Shown piece after piece: positions 1 to 10,191 of a stretch of DNA of 64,000 nt (the first letter of the stretch is position 1; the number at the start of each line of letters is the position of its first letter). The translations under genes and the position numbers were made by a program. The notes beneath the pieces are model-generated. The model searched no databases, was not told where the DNA came from, and was given only the letters and a program-made list of their open reading frames with translations. Source of the DNA: Massilia sp. HP4 (GTDB taxonomy: Bacteria; Pseudomonadota; Gammaproteobacteria; Burkholderiales; Burkholderiaceae_D). The stretch spans positions 1 to 64,000 of the forward strand of contig NZ_STGG01000048.1 in assembly GCF_005222695.1 (NCBI RefSeq). Direction: 5' to 3'.

Positions 1-38
1 AACCATCACCGCGTCGGCGGCGCAGCCGCCAACCCTAC
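1..38. repeat. Interspersed REP-like palindromic repeat, copy A
   Basis: A GC-rich 38-base unit containing the palindrome GGCGGC-N3-GCCGCC, flanked by CCATCACCGCGTC on one side and AACCCTAC on the other. It matches a second copy at 47181-47218 in 36 of 38 positions and an inverted copy at 47107-47144 at roughly 34 of 38. It ends exactly at the stop codon of the minus-strand GGDEF-EAL gene, so it would lie in the 3' end of that transcript and may act as a terminator or transcript stabiliser. The left edge of the window may truncate it. No transposase is nearby. Confidence 0.75.
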
Positions 39-2143
39 TAGTGAACACCTCTTGCATACTGCGTGAAGTGTTCCGCGCTCAGTGCGCACTGGTAAAGAAA
101 CCCCTGGTAGATATGGCAGCCGGCATCCGACAAGAACTGCCGCTGCCCCATGGTCTCCACCCCTTCGGCAATCACCTGCAGTCCCAGGCTGTCGCCCAGC
201 GCGATGATCGAGCGCACGATCGAGGCGTCGTTGTGGTCGGTCAGCACGTCGCGCATGAAGGAGTGGTCGATCTTGAGCTGGTCGAGCGGCAGCTTGCGCA
301 GGGTGGCCAGCGACGAGTAGCCGGTGCCGAAATCGTCCAGCGAGAAGCTCAGCCCGCGCCGCTTGAGCGTGGTCATGGTGTGTGCGGTCTGGGTGAAATC
401 GGTGATCACCAGGCTTTCGGTCAGTTCCAGTTTCAGGCCCGATGGCTGCACCCCGCTGTGCTCGAAGATCGCCTGCAGCATGGACACGAAATCGGCTTCG
501 ATGAACTGGCGCGCGCTGACGTTGACCGACAGCGTCAGGCCGGCCATCTCGGGCATGCGCTGCCAGCGCGCCAGCTCGGCGCAGGCAGTGCGCAACACCC
601 AGCTGCCGATGTCGATGATGATCCCGCTCTCTTCAGCGACGGCGATGAACTCGGCCGGGTACAGCACGCGTCCATTGGGCAGGCGCCAGCGCAGCAGGGC
701 CTCGGCGCCGATCACGCGGCCCGAGCGGTCGAGCTGGGGCTGGTAGTGCAGCACGAATTCGTCATGCTGCAAGGCGCGCCGCAGGCCGCCTTCGAGTTCG
801 GCGCGCGCCGACCACGCGGCCTGCACCGCCGGATCGTGGAAGCGGAAGGTGTTGCGGCCCGCGGCCTTGGCCTGGTACATCGCGGCATCGGCCTGGCGCA
901 GGGCCGACTCGACCGTGTCGTGGGTGCCGCACAGGGTGACCACGCCGATGCTGACCGATACCGAGTAATTGAGCTCGCCCAGCTGGAACGGCGCGGCCAG
1001 CGCCGCGACCACCTTGGCGGCCACGGTCTCGGCCTGGCTCGCGGCCAGTTCGCGACTGTCCTCGACCGGCTGGATCAGCACCACGAATTCGTCGCCGCCC
1101 AGGCGCGCCACCATGTCGGCCTCGCGCACGCAGTGTTCGAGGCGGCGCGCCACCGCCTGCAGCAGTTCGTCGCCGGTCGCATGGCCCCAGCTGTCGTTGA
1201 GGAACTTGAAGTTATCGAGGTCGCAGAACATCAACGCCCCGAACTTGCGCGTGCGCGCGCTGCCGAGCAAGGCGCGGCGCAGGTGGTCGAGCAGGTTGGC
1301 GCGGTTCGGCAACTCGGTCAGGTGGTCGAAGTAGGCAAGGCGGAAGATCCTCGATTCGTTCAGCTTGCGTTCGCTGATATCGGTGCCGATCACCAGGATC
1401 TTCTGGCAGGCGCCCAGCGTATTGTCTGGCCCCAGCAGCGTCCAGCTGGTGTCGGTTTCCACGGTCGAGCCGTCGCGCCGCACGTGGGATAGTTCGCCCG
1501 ACCATTCACTGTTCTGGAGCGTATGCCGGAAGGCCTCTTCGTAGAGGGCAGGCTTGTCGCATAACAGGTCGCAGAACCGCCTGCCGAGCGCTTCCGGCGC
1601 GCTCCAGCCGTATAGCCGCTCGGCCCCTTGGTTCCAGTAGGTGATGGTGGAGTACATGTCCATTGCGATAATGGCGTCTCGCGCGCGTTGCAGGAATGAG
1701 GCCTGTTCGAGCATCTTGAGGTCGGCCAGCTTGAGGCGCGTGAAATCGGACAGGAAGCCTTCGAGCATGCCTGGCCGCCCGTTCGTCAGGTTGAGCGCGC
1801 CCTGCTCGCAGACCCAGCGAATTTCGCCGCCCGCAGTGCGTATCCGGTAGGTCATCTGGTAGGCGCGGCCCTGGGCCAGCGCCAGCGCGACCGCACTGTC
1901 CACCGACGCGCGGTCTTCGGGCAGGATGATGGAGCCGAAGGCCATGCCGGGCCGCGCGGTGAAGGCCGCCGCCGAATAGCCAGTCAGCTTCTCGACGCCC
2001 TCGCTGATGAACTCGATCGTCCAGTCGCGGTCGTTATGGCAGCGGTAGACGGCGCCCGGCAGATTGCGAAGCAGCAACGTCAGTGACAAGGGCCCGGCCT
2101 GGCCGGGCAGGGATGGATCCAGCATGGGCTGCATCGCACTCAT
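38..2143 (-). CDS. PAS-PAS-GGDEF-EAL c-di-GMP turnover protein
   Basis: Predicted cytoplasmic bifunctional diguanylate cyclase/phosphodiesterase of 701 residues. Two PAS folds cover about residues 25-140 and 150-265. A GGDEF domain follows, with an intact GGDEF signature at 349-353 and a READ inhibitory I-site five residues before it. The EAL domain begins near 450 with EALLRW at 481, and keeps NVSARQF, ELTESLV, DDFGTGYSSL and VIAEGVET. Both catalytic halves therefore look competent; which one dominates cannot be read from sequence. There are no membrane segments, so the PAS domains probably sense a cytosolic ligand or redox state. The gene stands alone and diverges from the secreted protein gene to the right. 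The intervening 265 bases carry no other gene that I can see. Confidence 0.93.
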   Translation of the reverse strand: MSAMQPMLDPSLPGQAGPLSLTLLLRNLPGAVYRCHNDRDWTIEFISEGVEKLTGYSAAAFTARPGMAFGSIILPEDRASVDSAVALALAQGRAYQMTYRIRTAGGEIRWVCEQGALNLTNGRPGMLEGFLSDFTRLKLADLKMLEQASFLQRARDAIIAMDMYSTITYWNQGAERLYGWSAPEALGRRFCDLLCDKPALYEEAFRHTLQNSEWSGELSHVRRDGSTVETDTSWTLLGPDNTLGACQKILVIGTDISERKLNESRIFRLAYFDHLTELPNRANLLDHLRRALLGSARTRKFGALMFCDLDNFKFLNDSWGHATGDELLQAVARRLEHCVREADMVARLGGDEFVVLIQPVEDSRELAASQAETVAAKVVAALAAPFQLGELNYSVSVSIGVVTLCGTHDTVESALRQADAAMYQAKAAGRNTFRFHDPAVQAAWSARAELEGGLRRALQHDEFVLHYQPQLDRSGRVIGAEALLRWRLPNGRVLYPAEFIAVAEESGIIIDIGSWVLRTACAELARWQRMPEMAGLTLSVNVSARQFIEADFVSMLQAIFEHSGVQPSGLKLELTESLVITDFTQTAHTMTTLKRRGLSFSLDDFGTGYSSLATLRKLPLDQLKIDHSFMRDVLTDHNDASIVRSIIALGDSLGLQVIAEGVETMGQRQFLSDAGCHIYQGFLYQCALSAEHFTQYARGVH

Positions 2144-2408
2144 CTGTTCTCACTCTCTTGAAGCGGGAGGCCAATACGATCGGCATGCGTTGTGCATCGA
2201 TGGTAGCGTAATTACAGGTGCGCACAAGGTGGCGCGACGCTTGGTAGCGCTAAAGATTGTCAGATGAGAACGCCATACCACGGACTGTGACATGGATGAA
2301 AGTCTCTTTCACAGTTGTAATTCATGGTGCATGGAATGGTTGTCCTATTTTCTTTTTAACAACCTGCGTGCTAGACTGCCCAGCCTTTTCCCGAGCAAGG
2401 CCAAGTCC

Positions 2409-4700
2409 GTGAACCAGCGCCGATTTTCCCTGTTCTTCTCCGTCCTCCTGGTTGCCGGCGCAGCGCATGCGTCAAGCGAGCGCGACGGCTTGCGCGCACT
2501 GCGCATCGACGCCGCCGACGCACCCGCCATCGACGGCGTGCTCGACGAGGGGGCATGGCAGCGCGCCCCGCTGTACGACGACTTCCACAAGCACCAGCCG
2601 CGCGATGGCCAGCCGGCCGCCGGCGGCCTGCGCACCAGCGTGCAGCTGGTGGTCGACGACGGCGCGCTGGTATTCGGCATCCGTGCCTGGGACCCGGCGC
2701 CCGAGCGGCGCCGCGGCCTGCTGGCGCGGCGCGACAAGGTGGCCATGGAACAGGATTTCATCGGCATCTGGATCGACCCCGCCGGCCACGGCCGCTCGGC
2801 CCAGTTCGTGCGCATCAATACCCTGGGCGTGGTCAGCGACGGCATCCACCGCGCCGACGACGACACCTCCGACCTGGGCCCGGACTTCCCGGTCGAGACC
2901 GCCGTCAAGATCCTGCCCGACGGCTACAGCATGGAAGTGCGCTGGCCGCTGTCGAACCTGCGCTTCCCGTACGCGGACGGCCGCAACTGGCGCGTGATGG
3001 TCGAGCGCAGCGTGCCGCATGCGGACGGCGCCCTGCTGGTGACGGCGCCGTTCCGGATCGATGCATTGAGCCACCTGAGCTTCCTGCAGGAGATCGCCGG
3101 CATGGACGCCACCGTGGAAACGGTGCGCGACCGCCGCTTCGTCGAGCTGCGCCCCGAACTGACGGTGCGCGGCGCACGCGCCACGAGTCCGGGACAGCGC
3201 CTGCGCGGCAGCCAGGCCGAGCTGGGCCTGGAGATCAACGCCCGCCCGCGCGCCGACTGGGTGTTCAACGCCACCATCAATCCCGATTTCTCGCAGGTCG
3301 AGATCGACGAGCCGCTGTCGCAGGGCGCCAGCAACGTCGCGCTCAGCCTGCCCGAGAAGCGCGGCTTCTTCCTGGAAAGCGCCGACGTGCTGGGCCTGCC
3401 GCTGCCGGCCTTCTATTCGCGCACCATCAACGATCCGGAATACGGCCTGCGCGCGACCTGGCGCGGCGCGCACATTGACGCCACCGCGATGAGCCTGCGC
3501 GACGAACCGAGCGGCTTGGTGCTGCGCGGCCGGCCGTATGAAACGCTCGAGTATGCGCAGACCCGGCGCACCGTCGCCAGCATGGCGCGGGCGCGCTGGC
3601 ACCAAGAGGGCCTGCTGCTGGGCGCGTTTGCCTCGCAGCGCGACTACCACCGCTTCGGGACCAACGACGTGCTGGGCGTCGATGCGCAATGGCGCGGCGC
3701 GACCGATGGCGGCGTCCAGCACCAGCTGTCGGGCGTGGCGATGGCCTCGCGCACCACGGCCGGCTTCGCCGAGGACGGCGTGCCCGCCAGGGTGGGTGGC
3801 GAGTCGGGCGGCTACCTGTGGGGCAAGTACCTGCACAAGAGCGCGCGCTGGTGGCACGAGGCCGAGGTGGAAGCGATCGCGCCCGGTTTCGTCAACGACA
3901 ATGGCTTCGTGCCGCAGGCCGGCATTGCCCGCCTCACGGGATCGATGAACCGCATCCTGGGGCCGCAAGCGCTGGGTTCACTGGAATTGTACGAATTCGA
4001 GACCTATCTGATCGTGCACGAGATGCGCACGCTGGCCGACAGCGCGAACCGCCAGCGCGGCGGCGAGACCGTCGAGAGAAAGCTGCGTCCCGGCGTGTGG
4101 ATGGCGGCGCCGCTGCAGACCGGCGTGTGGGTCGAGCTGGGCTTCGACCGCCAGCGCGCCGGGCCGGGCGGGCGCCTGCACGATACGCGGGTGGTCAACT
4201 TCGGCGTCGAAACCACGCCGGCGCCGTGGATCTCGAAGATCGCATTCGAGGCGGCGCTCGGGCGCCAGCTCGACGTCGATGCCGATCGGGTGGGGCCGGG
4301 CGGGAACGTGATCCTGGACTTGGGGCTGCGCTTTCCCCTCGGTTCGCCTTACACGCGCGGCTGGTCGCTGGAACTGGACCATCATGTGAACCGGGCCTGG
4401 GTGCAGGGCACCCTGGGCCAGCCGGCGTTTTCGGACACCGCCTGGCGCTGGCTGGCGATGCTGCATTTCAGCTCGCGCGATTCGCTGCGCCTGCTGGCCC
4501 AGAACACCTGGGCCGCGCGGCGCGACGATGGCGTGACCCAGCTCGAGGCATGGAACGACCGCCAGATCCACCGTTCGCTGCTGTATCGCTACCAGTGGCG
4601 AGTGGGCCGGACGGTGTCGTTCGGGGTGGTCGACGACAAGCTGCCGCTGGCCGACGAGCGGAGCCGGTCGCTGACCTTCAAGCTGCAGTGGGAAGTGTAG
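2409..4700 (+). CDS. Secreted DUF5916-type protein with N-terminal CBM9-like domain
   Basis: Exported protein of about 763 residues. I chose the GTG start because it gives a clean signal peptide (VNQRRFSLFFSVLLVAGAAHA) and has GCAAGG upstream; an in-frame ATG at 2292 would add 39 residues that hide the signal. The mature N-terminal part (IDGVLDEGAWQRAP and following) resembles the carbohydrate-binding family 9-like fold found at the start of DUF5916 proteins. The rest is rich in alternating beta-strand patterns, with QVEIDEPL and LPEKRGFFLE motifs typical of that family, and ends in an aromatic-rich strand (LTFKLQWEV) compatible with an outer-membrane barrel. No enzymatic function is established for the family. 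A GC hairpin without a T-run lies just after the stop at about 4702-4732. Confidence 0.82.
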   Translation: MNQRRFSLFFSVLLVAGAAHASSERDGLRALRIDAADAPAIDGVLDEGAWQRAPLYDDFHKHQPRDGQPAAGGLRTSVQLVVDDGALVFGIRAWDPAPERRRGLLARRDKVAMEQDFIGIWIDPAGHGRSAQFVRINTLGVVSDGIHRADDDTSDLGPDFPVETAVKILPDGYSMEVRWPLSNLRFPYADGRNWRVMVERSVPHADGALLVTAPFRIDALSHLSFLQEIAGMDATVETVRDRRFVELRPELTVRGARATSPGQRLRGSQAELGLEINARPRADWVFNATINPDFSQVEIDEPLSQGASNVALSLPEKRGFFLESADVLGLPLPAFYSRTINDPEYGLRATWRGAHIDATAMSLRDEPSGLVLRGRPYETLEYAQTRRTVASMARARWHQEGLLLGAFASQRDYHRFGTNDVLGVDAQWRGATDGGVQHQLSGVAMASRTTAGFAEDGVPARVGGESGGYLWGKYLHKSARWWHEAEVEAIAPGFVNDNGFVPQAGIARLTGSMNRILGPQALGSLELYEFETYLIVHEMRTLADSANRQRGGETVERKLRPGVWMAAPLQTGVWVELGFDRQRAGPGGRLHDTRVVNFGVETTPAPWISKIAFEAALGRQLDVDADRVGPGGNVILDLGLRFPLGSPYTRGWSLELDHHVNRAWVQGTLGQPAFSDTAWRWLAMLHFSSRDSLRLLAQNTWAARRDDGVTQLEAWNDRQIHRSLLYRYQWRVGRTVSFGVVDDKLPLADERSRSLTFKLQWEV

Positions 4701-4854
4701 GCGCTGCAAGGCGGCTTCGCCAGGAGGCAGCGAACAGCGCGACGACTACCTGCACAATCGCGCAGCTTTCGCAAGTAACACTTGTTTGCATAAAGGCTTA
4801 CTTTAATGATATTCATCGGATAGACTGCATTTTCACTCTTGAGTCTTCAAAAAG

Positions 4855-7800
4855 ATGAATACTGGCAAGCCACTCGCTCTTGCAGCCAACCAGACGCCCG
4901 CACGAGCGGTACCCAGCGGTCTGGCTTTCCCCGTAGTGGGGATCGGGGCGTCGGCCGGCGGTTTGCCGGCCTTGCTGCGTCTGTTCGGCGCGATGCCGGC
5001 CCAGCACGGCATGGCCTTCGTCGTCATCCTGCACCTGGCGCCAGAGCACGACAGCGCCGCGGGCGCCATCCTGCAGCGGGTGACGCAGATGCCCGTGCAC
5101 CAGGTAAGCGAGCGGCAACCTATCCAGCCCGGCCAAGTCTACGTGATCGCGCCGAACCAGCAATTGTCGATGGACGATGGCCACCTCGATGTCACAGCGC
5201 TCGAGCGGCCGCGCGGCAAGCACACCGCGATCGATCTCTTCTTCCGCACGCTGGCCGAGGCGCACGAGCGCTGCGCCGTGGCCGTCGTCTTGTCCGGCAC
5301 CGGCTCGGACGGTGCGGTCGGCCTGGGGCGGGTGAAGGAGCTAGGCGGTGTCACGCTGGCGCAGGATCCGGCCGATTGCGACCATGAGGGCATGCCGGTT
5401 GCCGCCATCGCCACCGGCGTCGTCGATTTCGTGCTTCCTGCCCATGAGATGGCAGCGAAACTGGTCGACCTGTGGAAGACTTCGCGCGACATGCAACTCC
5501 CCCTGGTTGCCGTCGAATCCGAACAGGAACCCGTCCGGGGAGCTGCGATCGGCGATAGCGCCAACGGCCGCGACGAGGAAGCCCTGCAGCGCGTCATCAC
5601 GATGCTGTGCGCCGATACCGGTCACGACTTTCGCCATTACAAGCGCGCCACGGTGTTGCGCCGCATCGAGCGGCGCCTGCTGGTCAAGGGCGTGACCACG
5701 CTGTCCGACTACGCCGAACTGCTCGAACGGGAACCGATCGAATTCCAGCTGCTGCTGAAAGACCTCCTGATCAGCGTGACGGCGTTCTTCCGCGACCGGG
5801 AGGCGTTCGAGGTGCTGGAGCGGACGGTCGTCCCCGACCTGTTCCGCAACAAGCCGTCGGGCCAGCAGATCCGCGTCTGGGTTGCCGCATGCGCCACCGG
5901 CCAGGAGGCGTATTCGATTGCCATGATGCTGGCCGAACACGCGGCGACCTTGCCCAAGCCGGCGGAACTCCAGGTCTTCGCCTCGGATATCGACGAGCAT
6001 GCGATCTCGGTCGCCCGCGCTGGCACTTATCCCACCGCAATTGCCATGGATGTGCCAGCGATCAAGCTCCGCCAGTTCTTCACGAAAGAAGAAGGGCGCT
6101 ACTGCATCCGCAAGTCGGTGCGCGACCGCATCCTGTTCGCATCCCACAATCTGTTGCGCGACCCGCCGTTCTCGCGGCTGGACATGATCTCGTGCCGTAA
6201 CGTGCTGATCTACCTGAACCGCGAAGCACAGTTGCGGGTGCTGGAAAAGTTCCACGCGGCCCTGAATCCGGATGGCTTCCTGTTCCTCGGCTCGTCGGAA
6301 TCGGCGGATGCGGCGTCGGAGTATTTCGTACCGTTCGACAAGAAAAACCGGATCTATCGCGCCCGCACCCTGTCCCGCACGGCGCGCTACCTGCCCACGC
6401 TGGCAAGTCCTGTGCCGCACCGCACTCCAGAACCGCTGCTGGCCGGCGTGGCGCCGCGTCCCCAGTTTTCCTTCGGCGAGGTGCACCAGCGCGCGCTGTC
6501 GAAATTCGCGCCGCCGAGCCTGATCGTCGACCGCGATTCGGACATCGTGCACATGTCCGATACCGCCGGCCGCTTCCTGCGCCATATCGGTGGCGAACCG
6601 TCGCGCAATGTGATGGCGCTGGTGCTGCCCGAGCTGCGGCTCGAATTGCGCATGGCCCTGTACCAGGCGCTCCAGAGCGGCAACAGTGTCGAAGCGCACC
6701 GGGTCATGATCAAGCGCGAGAGCGCGACCTTCTTCGTCAACATGATCGTCCGGCCATTTACCGACGAGGTCGCCAATACCGGTTTCGTCCTGATCCTGTT
6801 CGAGGAAATCGAAAGGACGATGAACCCCCAGCCGGGCGAGAGCGTCGTCGAGCCGAAGGACCTGGTGCTGAACCAGCTCGAAGCCGAGCTGCAGCGCAGC
6901 AAGCACAAATTGCAAGAGACGATCGAGCATGCCGAGGTCTCCAACGAGGAGCATCGCGCCTCCAACGAGGAGCTGCAGGCCATCAACGAAGAGCTGCGCT
7001 CGGCGACCGAGGAACTCGAAACCAGCAAGGAAGAACTGCAGTCGGTGAACGAGGAACTGGTCACCGTCAACTACGAGCTGAAAGTGAAGGTCGAAGAAAC
7101 CGGCAAGGCGAACGACGACCTGAACAACCTGATCGCGTCCACCGACATCGCCACGATCTTCGTCGACCGGGCGGTGTGCATCAAGCGCTTCACGCCGCGG
7201 GCGGCCGACATCTTCTCGATCATCGCGACCGATATCGGCCGCTCGCTGCTCGATATCACGCACCGGCTCGAGTACGGCCAGCTGGCCGACGACGTGGCCA
7301 GCACCTTCGATACCCTGCACCCCGTCGAGCGCGAGTTGCGCAGCAACGATGGCCGCTACTACCTGATGCGCCTGCTGCCCTATCGCACGACGGAAGACAA
7401 GATCGAAGGCGCCGTGATGACCTTTATCGACATCAGCCGCCGGCGCGAGGCCGAAGCCAAGGCCCGCATCGGCGAGGAGTGGATGCGGCTGGTGGCCGAC
7501 AGCTCCGACGATTACGCGATCATCACCACCGACAGGCAAGGCCTGGTCACGGCCTGGAACAAGGGGGCCGAACGCAACTTCGGCTATTCCGAACAGGACA
7601 TGCTGGGCGCCAGCCTGGACCGCCTGTACCTGCCCGAAGACCGCGTGGCGGGCGTGCCCGACAGCGAGCGCCGCGGCGTGCGCGCCAACGGCCGCGCCGA
7701 GGACGAGCGCTGGTACCTGCGCAAGGACGGCAGCCGCTTCTTCTGCGCCGGGGTCACCACGATACTGCACAAGGGCGACTTCGAAGGCTATGCCAAGATC

Positions 7801-9012
7801 ATGCGCGACCAGACCTCGCGCGTCCACCACGACGAACAGCGCGAAGTGGCGCTGTCGCGCGAGCAGACCGGCCGTTCGCATGCCGAGTCGGCAAATGCAC
7901 TGAAGGACCAATTCCTGGCCGTGATGTCGCATGAACTGCGGCACCCGCTCAACATCATCTATATCAATGCCGAGCTGCTGGGGCGCCTGCCGGCGGTGCG
8001 CGAGTCGGCGCCGGCGCTGCGCTCGGCCGCCATCATCCGCGAATCGGTGACGGCCCAGGCCAAGATCATCGAAGACCTGATGGACGTTTCGCGCGTCGCC
8101 ACCGGCAAGCTGACGCTCGCGATCCAGGAGGTCGACCTGGCGACCGTCGCGGGCAAGCTGGTCGATGCGATGCGCACCGACCCGGCGGTCGACAACCTGC
8201 AGCTCGAATTCGTCCCCTACACCCAACCGGTGATGGTGGCGGTCGACCCGGTGCGGATCGAGCAGGTGATCCTCAACCTGCTGAGCAATGCCGTCAAGTT
8301 CACCCCGGCCGGCGGCACGGTGCGTGTCGTCCTGGGCGTCGAGCACGACCAGGCGCGCCTGGAAGTGAGCGACACCGGGGCCGGCATTTCCGAAGAAGCC
8401 CTGCCGCGCGTGTTCGACATGTTCGGACAGGGGACGGCGACGGTGGTGCGCAACAAGACGGGCCTGGGGATCGGCCTGGCACTGGTGCGCCAGATTACCG
8501 AGCTGCATGGCGGCAAGGTCGAAGTCCGTTCGCCCGGCATCGGCCAGGGCAGCACGTTTACCTTGTGCCTGCCCCTGTCGCAGACGGCGCAGGCTGTCGG
8601 CGAGGACGCCAGCGGTGCTGGCCTGCCGAGCATCGCCGGTCGCCGGCTGTTGCTGGTCGACGATTCGGAGGACACCGCCTCGGTATTCCAGATGCTGCTG
8701 GAACTCGAGGGCGCCGAGGTCCGGGTAGCGTCGACCGCCCGGCAGGGCCTGGACCTGCTCGGACAAGGGACATTCGACGCCGTCATTTCAGACATTTCCA
8801 TGCCGGATATGGACGGGTACGAGTTCATCGCGGCGATTCGGAAGATGCCGGGCCTGGAGCGCTTGCCCGTGATCGCGGCAAGCGGGCTGGGCCAGGAGCA
8901 GGGGGGCAAGCGCGCCATCGATGCGGGCTTCTCGGCCTGGCTGACCAAGCCGGTGTCGGTCGAGGTGTTGTGCGAAACCGTATCTGCGCTGAGCGAAGCC
9001 AGGAGCGAGTGA
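4855..9012 (+). CDS. CheB-CheR-PAS hybrid histidine kinase with receiver domain
   Basis: A 1385-residue signalling fusion. A CheB methylesterase domain comes first, with the catalytic triad visible (S33 in GASAGG, H60, D152 in SGTGSDG). A CheR methyltransferase domain follows (about 235-495; VAACATGQEAYS binds SAM, ISCRNVLIYL is conserved). A long heptad region with repeated SNEEL/INEEL units lies at about 680-760, then two PAS folds, HisKA (SHELRHPLN), HATPase (LLSNAVKF, GLGIGLALV) and a C-terminal receiver with the phosphoacceptor Asp in SDISMPDMDG. No membrane segments are seen. Such fusions usually act in non-chemotactic signalling rather than flagellar adaptation. A second CheB-like gene starts 27 bases downstream, so the two are probably co-transcribed. 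Confidence 0.93.
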   Translation: MNTGKPLALAANQTPARAVPSGLAFPVVGIGASAGGLPALLRLFGAMPAQHGMAFVVILHLAPEHDSAAGAILQRVTQMPVHQVSERQPIQPGQVYVIAPNQQLSMDDGHLDVTALERPRGKHTAIDLFFRTLAEAHERCAVAVVLSGTGSDGAVGLGRVKELGGVTLAQDPADCDHEGMPVAAIATGVVDFVLPAHEMAAKLVDLWKTSRDMQLPLVAVESEQEPVRGAAIGDSANGRDEEALQRVITMLCADTGHDFRHYKRATVLRRIERRLLVKGVTTLSDYAELLEREPIEFQLLLKDLLISVTAFFRDREAFEVLERTVVPDLFRNKPSGQQIRVWVAACATGQEAYSIAMMLAEHAATLPKPAELQVFASDIDEHAISVARAGTYPTAIAMDVPAIKLRQFFTKEEGRYCIRKSVRDRILFASHNLLRDPPFSRLDMISCRNVLIYLNREAQLRVLEKFHAALNPDGFLFLGSSESADAASEYFVPFDKKNRIYRARTLSRTARYLPTLASPVPHRTPEPLLAGVAPRPQFSFGEVHQRALSKFAPPSLIVDRDSDIVHMSDTAGRFLRHIGGEPSRNVMALVLPELRLELRMALYQALQSGNSVEAHRVMIKRESATFFVNMIVRPFTDEVANTGFVLILFEEIERTMNPQPGESVVEPKDLVLNQLEAELQRSKHKLQETIEHAEVSNEEHRASNEELQAINEELRSATEELETSKEELQSVNEELVTVNYELKVKVEETGKANDDLNNLIASTDIATIFVDRAVCIKRFTPRAADIFSIIATDIGRSLLDITHRLEYGQLADDVASTFDTLHPVERELRSNDGRYYLMRLLPYRTTEDKIEGAVMTFIDISRRREAEAKARIGEEWMRLVADSSDDYAIITTDRQGLVTAWNKGAERNFGYSEQDMLGASLDRLYLPEDRVAGVPDSERRGVRANGRAEDERWYLRKDGSRFFCAGVTTILHKGDFEGYAKIMRDQTSRVHHDEQREVALSREQTGRSHAESANALKDQFLAVMSHELRHPLNIIYINAELLGRLPAVRESAPALRSAAIIRESVTAQAKIIEDLMDVSRVATGKLTLAIQEVDLATVAGKLVDAMRTDPAVDNLQLEFVPYTQPVMVAVDPVRIEQVILNLLSNAVKFTPAGGTVRVVLGVEHDQARLEVSDTGAGISEEALPRVFDMFGQGTATVVRNKTGLGIGLALVRQITELHGGKVEVRSPGIGQGSTFTLCLPLSQTAQAVGEDASGAGLPSIAGRRLLLVDDSEDTASVFQMLLELEGAEVRVASTARQGLDLLGQGTFDAVISDISMPDMDGYEFIAAIRKMPGLERLPVIAASGLGQEQGGKRAIDAGFSAWLTKPVSVEVLCETVSALSEARSE

Positions 9013-9039
9013 TCTGCAGCTTGAACTATATGTGCGCCT

Positions 9040-10119
9040 GTGCGCCAGCGCACCGACTTCAGCCTGAACACGGATCATTGTCGGGAGATGAAAACGCCCC
9101 CGATTCCCGCCCGCGATATCGTTGTCATCGGCACTTCCACCGGAGGGGTGGAAGCGCTGCGCCTTTTGGTCGCCGGCCTGCCGTCGGGCTTTACGCCCGC
9201 CGTGCTGGTCGTAATGCACATCGGCACGCATGAGAGCATCCTGCCCTCGCTGCTGGCGCGCACCTCGGTGCTGCCGGTGCGACAAGCCCGCCATGGCGAC
9301 CTGGTGGAGGCAGGCCGGATCCTGGTGGCGCCGCCAGATTTCCACCTGACCATGGTCCGCTCGGGCGCCCAATGCAAGGTGGTGCTGGCCAGGACGGCCA
9401 GGGAAAACCACACCCGGCCGGCGATCGATCCCTTGTTCCGCGCCGCCGCTGCGGCCTTCGGCGCGCGCGCCACCGGCGTGATCCTGACCGGGGCGCTGGA
9501 CGACGGAACGGCCGGCCTGGCGGCCATCAAGGCCTGTGGCGGCACTGCCGTGGTGCAGGATCCCGCCGAAGCGATGGTGCCCGACATGCCTGCCAGCGCC
9601 ATCGATCACGTCGACGTCGACCATGTGCTCAAGCTCGAAGAGATCCCGCAGGCCTTGCTGCGGCTGGCCGAGGCGAATGCGCAGGGGGGAGCGGCGCCCG
9701 GCACTGCACCTGACATACCGCAGTGGGTGGAACTGGAGAACAGATTCGGCATGGAGGGAGTGGAAATGCACCGTCTGGAAGAGCTCGCTCAGCCTTCGAC
9801 TTTTACCTGTCCCGACTGTCATGGAACCCTGTGGGAGCTGAAGGACCAGCAGCCGCGGCGCTTCCGCTGCCATACCGGTCACGCCTATACCGAGCGCAAT
9901 CTCGTCGCGCTGCAGGGCGACCTGGTCGAGGACTCGATCTGGAGTGCAATGCGCGCGCTCCAGGAAAAAGAAATGCTGCTGCGCCGGATGTCGGACGACG
10001 CCTTGCGCAACAAGCAGATCGCGGCCTCGCTCGACTACAGCGCCCAGGCCAGGCAGGCCCAGCGCTGTGCCGAGGTGCTACGCGGCCTGATCGTGTCGAA
10101 AGCCGATGAAAGCGCCTGA
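9040..10119 (+). CDS. Stand-alone CheB-type methylesterase with C-terminal zinc-ribbon-like segment
   Basis: Protein-glutamate methylesterase domain without a receiver. The catalytic elements are GTSTGG (Ser), VVMHIG (His) and LTGALDDG (Asp). The C-terminal 110 residues contain CPDC followed by CHTGH, a probable zinc site, then a helical region with YSAQARQAQRC. This layout occurs in CheB proteins associated with hybrid kinases. The start is uncertain: the GTG given here lacks a clear ribosome binding site, and the ATG at 9088 (MKTPPIPARD) fits the domain better but has GGGAG directly abutting it. It probably works with the CheB-CheR kinase immediately upstream; no chemoreceptor or flagellar gene is in view. 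Confidence 0.88.
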   Translation: MRQRTDFSLNTDHCREMKTPPIPARDIVVIGTSTGGVEALRLLVAGLPSGFTPAVLVVMHIGTHESILPSLLARTSVLPVRQARHGDLVEAGRILVAPPDFHLTMVRSGAQCKVVLARTARENHTRPAIDPLFRAAAAAFGARATGVILTGALDDGTAGLAAIKACGGTAVVQDPAEAMVPDMPASAIDHVDVDHVLKLEEIPQALLRLAEANAQGGAAPGTAPDIPQWVELENRFGMEGVEMHRLEELAQPSTFTCPDCHGTLWELKDQQPRRFRCHTGHAYTERNLVALQGDLVEDSIWSAMRALQEKEMLLRRMSDDALRNKQIAASLDYSAQARQAQRCAEVLRGLIVSKADESA

Positions 10120-10191
10120 TACGCAGGGCGAGCGGTCGACCCGGGCTGCGCGTGGCGGCGCCACGCGCGCGCTGGTGATATGCTTCATCCC

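Noticed and set aside
5341..8766. Very long minus-strand open frame opposite the CheB-CheR kinase
   Set aside because: It is antisense to an obvious multidomain protein, has a composition (His/Arg/Ala/Gly rich) typical of a high-GC shadow and matches no family.
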